From Asparagopsis taxiformis (lineage: Eukaryota > Rhodophyta > Florideophyceae > Bonnemaisoniales > Bonnemaisoniaceae): a stretch of DNA of 27,258 nucleotides. Where the stretch lies: the NCBI GenBank assembly GCA_030407315.1, contig JALQPE010002174.1, positions 1 to 27,258 on the forward strand, in the 5' to 3' direction. The translations under genes were made by a program, and so were the position numbers. Below, in pieces: positions 18,871 to 27,258 of the stretch. Position 1 is the first letter of the stretch. Every line of letters starts with the position of its first letter. Under the pieces are notes generated by a model, which saw only the letters and a list, made by a program, of their open reading frames with translations, did no database searches and was not told where the DNA came from.

Positions 18871-21800
18871 ATGGGAGACAATAGTATCATGAATACTACA
18901 GCGGAGAAGAGCAATTCTCCTTCTGCTGAAGAGAAAAGCATCACTATTGCTCAGTACAGCTCTTCTAAAGTGCAAGTTGATCCTCGCAAAGTGAAATTTC
19001 CGACAGTGACCTCCCGTTTGGTGCGACCGGGTCGTGTAAACGAACTGGCCAGCATTTTCATGGATAGAGGTTTCTCTACCACTGGAACTATGATTACAGT
19101 CTGCAAAATGGAAGATAACGAAGGAGACGAGTTTTACTGCATCGATGGCTCTCATCGCATAGCTGCTCTGCAACTATGCCTGGAGAAGTACTCAGGAAAG
19201 AACAGGGATTCCTTGGAATTGGTTTGGGTACAACAGTTGATTGCGCCGAACGGGCGTCTAATTTTCGATGCGCTGGAGGTTCTGAAACTGTCTCTCGAAG
19301 CCAATATACAAACTCACGATGTCGCTTCTGTGAGCATTGCCGACAATGTGTGTGCGGTCATAGAGTTTCTCAGGTTTTCCAACCAGATGGATCTTCCTGT
19401 TGTCCGGCTTATTCCTATTCTGAAAGAAGTGAGCTATATTCTGCCGTCCGACAGGAACCGTTCGGAGAACTCGTATAGGCAGTACATCAACATTGCGAAG
19501 GGGTTCAATCGCACAGACAGCGTTGCTTTCGTGTACTGGAGCTCTATCCCTAGCGTTTACAATGCTTTGGATAGGAACAGAGAAATCGAGGATGCAAGAA
19601 CCGAGGGAAGAGATCCGGACTTTTCTCGAATTGACTCTGCCGATATGTACGGGTGCGTGCTCGATCTTGTCAATAACGCAATATTCCGCAATGGCACGGA
19701 CGGACGCGGGACGCGCGATAAGGAGTGGTTCCAGTGGTTTGTGCTCGAGATGACAGCGTCGTGGACAAGGATGAGGAGGAAGAGAGGACTTGTCAGAAAT
19801 ATCGGAAGCGGAAGTCCGTTCACGATGCGCACTTGGCTACTGGCTCTGTTGGCCATCTATGATATGGCAGAGGTCGTCCGCAAGTGGTTGAACTCTGCAA
19901 CGATGGAGGAATTCGTGCGAACGGATTTGGCAGCAGAAAACGCGAAGGAGGTCGGGGATAATGATCATCGCATTGGAGAGCGCATTGTATTCGTCCTTGT
20001 CGACTTTCATGACGACGTGGTAGACAGAAGCAGTCTGAGAACCAAGAACGGGATGTTTACAAACAGTTTTTACGACAAACTGGAATATGCTACCGGGACA
20101 AAGGCAATGCAGGAGACGAAAGCGGAGGAGGAGAGGGAACGGAATCGCATGACCCCCGGAGAAATAGAAAAAGCACTTGTTGATGGCGCCAAAGCAGAAG
20201 ACGAAGAAGCACCTACTGCCGCAGAACAGGGAAATAATTCTACAGAGAAGGAAACGGTGGAAACTTCTGGTCCTGTTCAAGCAGAAGAAGGAGTATCTGC
20301 CGAAGCCCAAGCAGAGCAGGAAGTTTCTGCTGTTGTGGAGGAAGAACAGGAAATTACTCCAAATGTGGTGGCTGAAGAAGTGATTCCTGCTGTCGCGACG
20401 AAAGCAATAGAAGAGGCACCTCTGAGCACCCCGAAAGAAGCAGAAGACCGTCCTGCCGCAGCAAAAGAGGGAGGACAGGAACGTCCTGCCACGCGTCTTG
20501 CAGCAGCTGAGAAGAGGGAAGCAGAACGTCTTGCTGTTCTCCAAAAAGAACAGGAACGTCTTTCAGCTTCAAGGGCAGAGCGGGAAAGTCGTGCCAGGGA
20601 TAATTCGCCGGGAAGGATTGTCAGAGAAGATCTTCCTCAGGGAAGGAAACAAAGCGGCGATACGCAAAGTCTGGATATCAACTTGGACAATAGTGGTCGC
20701 ATGGACATAGACACGCCTGGACAACAAGCTGGAGATGCGCAGAACCGCTCTGTGATATTGAAACTTCGAATCAGGACACCAGAAACTTACAGCACTAGCC
20801 CGGCCGAAGTGGACAAGGAGAATTCGGGAAGAAGCAGGAGTTCTGGTGGAAGCGGCGATGAAAACGAGTCCAGGTTGGATAAGAAGCGAAGAAGGGAAGA
20901 TACTAGCGCGAAGTTTTCTGAGCCCAATACGCCGGATGACAACATTGAGATTGGGCCTCCCCGGGAAAAGAAGAGTAGAGTCAATGCAAGAAAACGAACG
21001 ACTGGAGAAGAAGCACCACTCTTCACTGACGAGCAAGAAAACTCCCTTCCAGACCGCACATTCGCAGAGGACATACCTGAGAAGCTGCCTTTATGCGTTC
21101 CTTCCAACTCGAGAATGAAGTATTATATCACAGAAGAAGACATTGATACAATCCGGACGGAGATAATGGAAGCAGCTGCAGGCTACTCTACTTTGGTATG
21201 TCCCCTCGGTTCTTGTGAAAGCCAACAATACTTCAGCTACCAGAGAAGAATGATCGACGAGCTTGGTTACGTGGTGTTGCAAGACATTTTCTCTTCTACT
21301 ACAGTGGGAGCAGCTACGCACGAGTTATTCACACAGATGGCCAGCACATTCCAAGGTACTACAAGTGGCTCAAGTGCAAGTCAGAAGAACCCGTGGAAAC
21401 CACTTCGACCGAAAGACAGCACTGGTGTATTCAAGACGGACCGGAAAAGCATCTGCGATGACCTTGAGCAAGAAAGCGCGCGGCAGTACAGGAACAAGCT
21501 GATTCTGGAGCTAGGTAAGGCGATTTGTGCGGAGAACCTGAAGCTCGGGTTTGGAAGAGAAGAAGCGGTGGTCTTTCCAGAAACGGGTCTTCGTCTGATT
21601 TTGACCGCAGAAGGTAGTCAGGAGCAACTTATGCATACCGATGTTCCCGTCCGTGAGGGAACTGGAACTGGTCCTCTCAACTCGCCATCATATTTCATGA
21701 TGGCTGCTGGTGCGGATGGGTTCATCATTCGTATCGCCAAGTTCAGCCATGTGTGCCTAAGTCATCCAGCGAAAGACAAGTACCGCGTGCCAGTGACGAA

Positions 21801-21909
21801 CGTGCGCATCCCACCGTATTCCCTGCTTGTATGCCGATCGGCAGTTCGAACGGACGTGTATCACGGAGGAATGGGATTCGCGGAGGGTCGTTCTTCGGTG
21901 AGGTACTAG
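18871..21909 (+). CDS. ParB-like / 2OG-Fe(II) oxygenase-like fusion, copy 3 (in-frame TAG near the C-terminus)
   Basis: ATG 18871 (MGDNSIM) is chosen because the open frame further upstream begins only with TTG. It gives 1012 residues. The ParB-like domain has SRLVRPGRVNEL, CIDGSHRIAAL (DGSHR 92-96, 19144-19158), THDVASVSIADNVC and YINIAKGF. The linker is Glu/Ala/Lys-rich with a likely coiled coil (EAERLAVLQKEQERL) and NLS-like KKRRRED and KKSRVNARKR. The oxygenase-like domain has LGYVVLQDIF, RKSICDDLE, HTD (21634-21642), GADGF, FSHVCLSHP, IPPYSLLVCR and DVYH (His 21862-21864). The TAG at 21907-21909 falls where the other copies continue. Reading past it in the same frame gives HPIRSHLSL and ends at TGA 22003-22005, matching PIRSHIFLKT of copy 2. 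The stop therefore removes the expected 2OG-binding Arg (CGG 21919-21921). It is nonsense-truncated, sequencing error or readthrough. It is bracketed by arrays 1 and 2. Confidence 0.75.
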   Translation: MGDNSIMNTTAEKSNSPSAEEKSITIAQYSSSKVQVDPRKVKFPTVTSRLVRPGRVNELASIFMDRGFSTTGTMITVCKMEDNEGDEFYCIDGSHRIAALQLCLEKYSGKNRDSLELVWVQQLIAPNGRLIFDALEVLKLSLEANIQTHDVASVSIADNVCAVIEFLRFSNQMDLPVVRLIPILKEVSYILPSDRNRSENSYRQYINIAKGFNRTDSVAFVYWSSIPSVYNALDRNREIEDARTEGRDPDFSRIDSADMYGCVLDLVNNAIFRNGTDGRGTRDKEWFQWFVLEMTASWTRMRRKRGLVRNIGSGSPFTMRTWLLALLAIYDMAEVVRKWLNSATMEEFVRTDLAAENAKEVGDNDHRIGERIVFVLVDFHDDVVDRSSLRTKNGMFTNSFYDKLEYATGTKAMQETKAEEERERNRMTPGEIEKALVDGAKAEDEEAPTAAEQGNNSTEKETVETSGPVQAEEGVSAEAQAEQEVSAVVEEEQEITPNVVAEEVIPAVATKAIEEAPLSTPKEAEDRPAAAKEGGQERPATRLAAAEKREAERLAVLQKEQERLSASRAERESRARDNSPGRIVREDLPQGRKQSGDTQSLDINLDNSGRMDIDTPGQQAGDAQNRSVILKLRIRTPETYSTSPAEVDKENSGRSRSSGGSGDENESRLDKKRRREDTSAKFSEPNTPDDNIEIGPPREKKSRVNARKRTTGEEAPLFTDEQENSLPDRTFAEDIPEKLPLCVPSNSRMKYYITEEDIDTIRTEIMEAAAGYSTLVCPLGSCESQQYFSYQRRMIDELGYVVLQDIFSSTTVGAATHELFTQMASTFQGTTSGSSASQKNPWKPLRPKDSTGVFKTDRKSICDDLEQESARQYRNKLILELGKAICAENLKLGFGREEAVVFPETGLRLILTAEGSQEQLMHTDVPVREGTGTGPLNSPSYFMMAAGADGFIIRIAKFSHVCLSHPAKDKYRVPVTNVRIPPYSLLVCRSAVRTDVYHGGMGFAEGRSSVRY

Positions 21910-22005
21910 CATCCTATCCGGTCCCATCTATCACTGCGAACTTCCAGGGAGAAGTTGCTACAGCCTCCCTTCAATGTCAACTACTGGGAGCGTTTAGATA
22001 TCTGA

Positions 22006-22226
22006 TGAAATTAGTTCTTAATAGCATTCTATGGCAGGCATCAAGGCCGCCTTCAAGTAAACGATGAAAGTTAGGCTAGTACATGACGTTTGCGTATGTA
22101 GACGGGTCAGGAGATATACAATACTCAATTTAATATGAGAAGGGGAGGAAACTATGGCGGGCACTACTAGAATAGAACAAGGTAATATCGCAGTCGTCTT
22201 TGGTTGCAACATTGAGGTGAGGAAGG
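22006..22226. other. 3' flank of copy 3
   Basis: This short non-coding stretch lies between the homology end of copy 3 (22005) and array 2. Nothing recognisable is seen in it. Confidence 0.4.
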
Positions 22227-22512
22227 CTTACAGATGATGCAGTTTCGCTGGGGTGCTGACAGCAAAGTCATCGTTACGATGACTTTGCTGTAATGATTGA
22301 TTTCTTACAGCAAAGTCATCGTAACGATGACTTTGCTGTAAGAAATCAAATCATTACAGCGGCCACAATTTTTTACCGGGTAAAAAATTCTTGCTGATTT
22401 TTTTACCCGGTAAAATTTTCTCACCACTGTAATCAAACCTTTCCTTACAGCAAAGTCATCGTAACGATGACTTTGCTGTAAGCATCCCGGGTAAACGGCT
22501 TCGGCTGTAAGC
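22227..22512. repeat. Nested palindrome array 2, downstream of copy 3
   Basis: P1 palindromes lie at about 22259-22291 (outer bases changed), 22304-22342 and 22444-22482, with central bases T, A, A. A double-core P2 unit with two ACC(G/C)GGT cores lies at about 22350-22434. It is the reverse complement of the double-core unit of array 1, sharing an AATCAGCAAGAA link. The array ends with facing terminal units, CTTACAGATGATGCAGTTT on the left and GGTAAACGGC...GCTGTAAG on the right. Confidence 0.9.
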
Positions 22513-23050
22513 GGTTGGGAGTTTCGTCCGTCTCCCACCCTGGGAAGGGTGAGAAGGGAAGTGTGGAGCCGGGAACATCGTACAACGATGGTTTGGACGA
22601 CTGTTGACGGCTCTGGGGAGCACTCTGCGTCGTGCAAGCCTGGTTTGCGCTGGCTGCACTACCTGGTATTGAACGGTTCTGTGCGCAAAGTTTACTCATG
22701 AAGGAGGTAGGGTGTTGTGTACCACACCAACCATAGTTACTAACATTTGCAGTGTACTCTAGTGATGTAATTATTATTCTAGTTTCTAACTATACAATGA
22801 TATTAAGTAAGTCAGATGTGCACAGAGCATGGTCTAAGCCTAGCACGGTAGAGAAAGATGGAAGAAAGATTGAAGGGTAGGCATGCAGAGGTATGAAGGC
22901 AGCAGTATGTGTAGACTATGGCAGTGGTAAGAAAATATTTCATGCACCAAAGGGTGGGCAGAGTGACATTAGAGAGTGGTGTGTAGGGGGAAGGTAGGTG
23001 GAGATGATGAAGGAGGACAACAGAAACGAGAGCGAGGGTTGAGACCAACG
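22513..23050. other. Spacer between arrays 2 and 3
   Basis: No credible ORF or RNA gene is seen. An 11-mer TCGTACAACGA at about 22578 recurs just after array 3 at about 23379, which hints at a shared flank or a duplication of the array with some flanking DNA. Confidence 0.4.
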
Positions 23051-23376
23051 GCTTACAGATGGAGCAGTTTACCAGGGATGCTTACAGCAAAGTCATCGTT
23101 ACGATGACTTTGCTGTAAGGAAAGGTTTCATTACAGTGGCCATGATTTCTTTACCCGGTAAAAAAATTCCTGGCCGCTGTAATGAAAACGTTTTCTTACA
23201 GCAAAGTCATCGTAACGATGACTTTGCTGTCAGGAAACAAAACATTACAGTGGCCATGATTTCTTTACCCGGTAAAAAAATTCCTGGCCTCTGTAATGAA
23301 ACCTTTCCTTACAGCAAAGTCATCGTAACGATGGCTTTGCTGTAAGGATCCTTGGTAAACTGCCTGAGCTGTAATT
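23051..23376. repeat. Nested palindrome array 3 with inverted terminal units, upstream of copy 4
   Basis: P1 palindromes lie at 23081-23119, 23195-23233 (one arm end changed) and 23308-23346 (one mismatch), with central bases T, A, A. They alternate with two P2 units carrying TTTACCCGGTAAA cores. The left terminal unit GCTTACAGATGGAGCAGTTTACC (23051 on) is the imperfect inverse of the right terminal unit GGTAAACTGCCTGAGCTGTAAT (to about 23375). The roughly 325-bp block is thus one large imperfect palindrome, like a foldback or MITE-type element. Confidence 0.9.
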
Positions 23377-23520
23377 GTCGTACAACGAAAAGTGATGTGG
23401 AAGGTTCGGATTGGTCAACCGCTGAATATCATTACCAGGGTGTATACTAATAGGAATATGTCAGATCTCTAAGTTTCGCCTATCTTACTCAGCTTACGCA
23501 GCAAAACAGCTTGTCGTTCA

Positions 23521-23579
23521 GATCTTCTTCTCTCTTTCTCAATCTTTCACTCTTCGTTTGTCAATCACTCACCAAAGCA
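23521..23579 (+). promoter_or_regulatory. Pyrimidine-rich leader before the start of copy 4
   Basis: A CT-rich run (CTTCTTCTCTCTTTCTC and onward) leads to CACCAAAGCAATGG, with the ATG at 23580. Pyrimidine-rich leaders next to start codons are common in some intron-poor eukaryotic genes. This supports the choice of start, but its regulatory role is inferred. Confidence 0.35.
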
Positions 23580-26500
23580 ATGGCTCAACAATCCCCCAAC
23601 GCTTTCGACCGCCAGGTGCGCTCTGCCAGCCGCCGTGACAACGATTCTCCCACTCCCACTCCTTCTCCCTCTCCTTCTCCTCTCCTTCTCCTTCTCTGGC
23701 CCCCCTGTCCCCATGGACGTTTGCGAAGCTGCTGCAGCGCTGACCCAGCTCAGCCCAGCACCTAAGCCCGTCCCCTCCCCCCCTTCCGCTTCCGATCCCG
23801 CGGTTGTCCCGACAATCGACGCTGGCGTTCCCGCAACTCCGCTTCCGGCTCAATCTGCCGAAGCGGCGCCAGCCGTCGAGGGATCTGGTGCTCCTCTGCC
23901 CAGCTCGCCTGCTCCGGACATGATCATCGCGTCCGGCAGCGACTTGGCAGAGGATGCGGAGAAGGTCGATGATCACAACGCTCGTGACATCGTACCGAAC
24001 AAGCCTCTCCGCAGCACCAGGCTGGCCTACCCTGGCACAGTGCCCATCCCGGTGGATGTGGACTACGACATAAGTCCGGAGAGCTGCCGAAACATTCCAG
24101 TCTTCATTTCCCCTCTGGATGTTTCTCCTCCGGCAGTCGTGTCCAGGGTGGTCAGGCCGCATCGCGTTGATGAGTTGAAGAAAACGTTTCTCACTCAGGG
24201 ATTTTCCGTGATTGCTTCACGCGTGTCCGTCTGCGAGGTGATTGATTCCAATGCAAAGTCCGACTGCAATACGTCGATGGATCTCACCGAGTGACCGCGT
24301 TGAAGGCCATTCTCGAGTCGGCTGGACCTGCTCCTGCGAAGGACAGTCCAGAGTGGGAGGAGTTTGTCAAGTCTGACATCTACCGTCGCTTTGGAACTAT
24401 TCCAGTCGACTTTCTCCTCCCACCGACTCGGCTTGGCCGGGATGTCTTCTGCTCCGAAGAAGTACTCCCGCTTTCACGGCTGATGAACTTCCACACCCAC
24501 AATGTCAGCGAGGTAACAGTTGCTGACAATGTGTGCTCTGTGATGGAGTTCATCAATATCCACCGCCTGGGAAAGAAGAAGATCGAGCCGACCGTTCAAT
24601 ACATAAAAGAACGGAAAGCGCTGAGCTGGATTCGTCCGAGACAGCTCATGCGCTACGTCTCGATCGCGCGAGGGTTCAAGACCATTGAAAGCCCTGCTTT
24701 CAAATACTGGTCGAGCATCCCGAACAGGCCGGAGTTCGTTCATTTTCTTCGACGAGGATCTGGCTGGGTGTACGGTGAACTTGTTGTTCAATGGGTCGTT
24801 CAGGAGTGCTCCGGATGTGCAGAAGTGTTTCATCCTGGAGATGACGGCGCGCTACACTTGTAGCCGTCGGTCGGCCGGGCTGAAACCGTACTCGGTTGGT
24901 ACCATTGGGCAGGAATGGATTGCTGGTTTGTTGGAAATCTTCGGGTACGTGAAGGAGGTGGCCGAGTACTGGAACGTGTCGGATGTGTTGAGGATGCTGG
25001 ATGGCTCAATTCCCAGCGTGGGTGACCCGAGCAAGAGCTTCGACATTCGCTCGCGCGTTGTCGAAGTTCTTGCTCAGATGGTCCCCAAGAAGGGGTGCTG
25101 GGCAGACTTCCGTCCCAAGGAAGGCCCCCCCGATGGTTACAGTTACGAAAATATTTTTCCCCGTAAGAAGTCTGTCTTCGGGAAGGACGCCAGGAAAATG
25201 CTCCTGCGCGTCACTGGGTACCGCGACATGCAAATGCGGAAACGCTTTCACGCGATGTACCCAGACATCCCACATGCTGCGCTCCCAGCCACATGTGGTG
25301 ATGATGCCCCCATCCCTTCCTCTTCCAATTCCTTGCCCATCCCTTCATCCTCCATCCTTTGCCCCCACACCTCAACTGGAATCTTCCAGCATTCCGAGGT
25401 TGCCCCTGTTCCTGTCTCTACCCCTGCCGTGTCGGCATCCTCCCCTGCGGTGACCCCGGTCAAGCCGACTGCGCGTGGTCCCCAGGATGGCAGCGAACGC
25501 TCTGGTCCAGTTTCCCACGCCGGGACTGGTACCCCCAACCGTCCTGTCCAAGCCGCGCAGGAGCAGGTCTCACCGGCTTCGCAGCCTGAGCCTGCGACTC
25601 CGGCTGCCGAGCAGCACCCTGCTGCTCCGGCCCCCGCTGTCGAAGCTTCCCGTTCTGCATCTGCTAGCAGTTCGGGAAGCTCCAGCGATGACAGTTTCGT
25701 CCCTTCACCATCCGGTGGGGTTGGACAGAAGACGGTTGCGAGGATTTCGACGGAGGGCCCTACTCCCGAGAATGTGGTCGAGGGCAGCAGTGCGAAGGGC
25801 GGTGCAGATCCTGACGAAGATGTCATTGAAGTCAGTGATTCTGCACCGCCCGGAGTGGAAACTTCTGGGAGGAAAGTGATGCCCAGAAGGAGTACCCGCC
25901 TGCAAGCGAGTCGTTCCGGTCGTGGTGGAACGGCGGGTGGTGCTGTGGAGGTCGTCGAGCTGGAGAGCGCCCCCGAGGATGCGGGTGAAAACTCCATCCT
26001 CGGGAAGCGTAACTTGGAAGCGCTTCTGCGACGCCCGAGCCTTCTACCAAAAAGAGAAGGCTCGGTGAGACTTCATCAAAGTCGTCGTCAAAGAAATCCA
26101 AGTCGGCTTCCCGAGGTCGCTCTCGGGAGCCGGTTCTCCAGTTCGACGACGCCCAGGAGAATCCCATTCCCGACAGTATCGTCGATGAGAATGTGGCCGC
26201 CGTTCTCCCCAGCGCAATTGCGTCTGGCAGCCGGATGAAGTACTATATGGAAAGTACGACGGTGGAGACGGTTCGGGCGGAAATGAGGGCGGCAGCATTC
26301 CAGGCAGCTGCATCGCCGGGTGCTGAGGATACGGTGGTGGACAGTACTTTGCGGTGAAGCGGGCGTTGCTGGAAAACTTGGGGGTTATTGTTTTGGAACG
26401 CTTGTTGGAATCGTCCACGGCTGGGAGTGCGACGCATGAGCTGTTCGGTCACTTCGCTAGGCAGTTCCCGCTGGTTGAGGAGGTTGAAAAACCCTCCCAG

Positions 26501-27223
26501 CAGTCTGATTCTAACGATGACGACAGGGAGCCACAGGACGAGCCGCCAGCTTTCGCAAAGCCCGGCTTCGATCCTTCGCCGTGGCAGTTCATCCACAACG
26601 TGGGTGATGCGAAGGACCGCATCGATGGTGGTCGTGGGCGCCTCTCTCTGCCGCGGCGTGAGTTGTGCGACAAGTTGGAGGAGGGGAATTTGGAGATGTA
26701 CAAGAACAAGTTGGTGGCAGAGCTTGCTCTTGGTGTTTGTGCGGAGTTCTTGAAGTTGGGAATGGAGGGTGAGGATCCTGTCTTCTTCCCGAAGACAGGA
26801 TTGCGGCTGCTTCTTACAGCAGATGGGGCTGCGGACCAGGATGGGCACACGGACTTCAAGGTATCAACGAGTCGTGTTGCAGGACCTACCGAGTCTCCAT
26901 CATATTTCATGATGTCGAGCGGAGCAGATGGATTCTCTATAGTAGTTGCCCCTTATAGTCATGTATGCCTGGCCAATCCGGACCGCCGATATGTGGAAGG
27001 TTCCCATTCATAGGCTTTATGTGCCACCCTATTCCGTATTGGTTGGTCGCGGTGACCTTTACCATTACGGGGTCGGCTTCAGCGCGGAGATCTTCCTGCG
27101 GGCGAAAAGCTAGTCTATGGCCTGCCCACGCGCGGCCACATCTACTTGAAGACGGAGAAGGACGTCCTCACGGACCACATCCACACCGTCGAATATTACA
27201 AGTACGATAGGAGCAATAGATAG
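23580..27223 (+). pseudogene. ParB-like / 2OG-Fe(II) oxygenase-like fusion, copy 4 (multiple frameshifts)
   Basis: The start is ATG 23580 (MAQQSPNAF) and the stop TAG 27221-27223. All family landmarks are present, but in changing frames. In order: SPTPSPSP leader; VVSRVVRPHRVDEL; YVDGSHRVTAL (24276-24290 is DGSHR); THNVSEVTVADNVC (written as HTHNV in the local frame); YVSIARGF; AGCTVNLLF; a long Pro/Ser/Ala linker; TKKRRLGE; DDAQENPIPDS; SRMKYYM; LGVIVLERLL; CDKLE; HTD (26846-26854); GADGF; SHVCLANP; VPPYSVLVGRGDLYH (His 27063-27065); PTRGHIYLKTE (Arg 27131-27133). Frame breaks fall near 23660-23700 (CT microsatellite), 24265, 24745 (TTTTC), 26020, 26335, 26985 and 27100. The copy is visibly more G/C-rich than the other three. 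Seven indels with every motif kept means a decaying copy or uncorrected read errors. Array 3 precedes it. Confidence 0.75.
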
Positions 27224-27258
27224 CATATCAGAAGTATATTAAACCTATACTACTGTCC

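Noticed and set aside
17634..23376. CRISPR array
   Set aside because: Repeats are perfect palindromes alternating with a second palindrome, with no unique spacers of constant length and no cas genes; the context is eukaryotic.

Overview
The window looks like transposon-rich nuclear DNA of a eukaryote. The genes are very long and open without obvious introns, carry long low-complexity linkers and lysine/arginine-rich nuclear-localisation-like stretches, and sit among palindromic repeat arrays and a broken transposase copy. Nothing bacterial (operons, ribosome binding sites) or housekeeping is visible. An intron-poor alga, for example a red alga, would fit, but the sequence does not fix the lineage.

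Two protein families account for almost all the coding DNA. Family 1 has four copies: about 2745-1 (-), 7531-4007 (-), 18871-21909 (+) and 23580-27223 (+). It fuses an N-terminal ParB/sulfiredoxin-like domain (conserved DG[GS]HR box) through a long disordered linker to a C-terminal 2-oxoglutarate/Fe(II) oxygenase-like domain (HTD ... YH ... R). Family 2 has two copies: 12044-8343 (-), intact, and about 14641-17513 (+), truncated at its 5' end and frameshifted. It is a CACTA/TNP2/Plavaka-like DDE transposase.

The layout is mirrored. Reading outward from a gene-poor centre (about 12.05-14.64 kb), each side runs transposase, palindromic array, ParB-oxygenase gene, palindromic array(s), ParB-oxygenase gene. 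On the left (- strand) the arrays are a 105-bp tandem repeat (7795-8085) and a 118-bp tandem repeat (3181-3700). On the right (+ strand) they are nested palindromes built from TTACAG...CTGTAA units (17634-18062, 22227-22512, 23051-23376). All five arrays contain palindromes centred on ACCGG(G)T flanked by A/T. The centre holds a 78-bp spacerless palindrome (12878-12955) and about 1.2 kb of diverged GGCAGTA/TACTGCC repeats (about 13420-14640) that abut the truncated transposase.

Only the 1233-residue transposase (8343-12044) and the 1174-residue ParB-oxygenase (4007-7531) are fully open. Copy 3 has an in-frame TAG just before the expected 2OG-binding arginine. Copies 1 and 4 and the second transposase carry several single-base frameshifts, some in homopolymers, so they are either decayed or hit by read errors. 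The working model (inference) is a mobile module in which a ParB-like oxygenase travels with a CACTA-type transposase and may bind or modify the palindromic arrays beside it.
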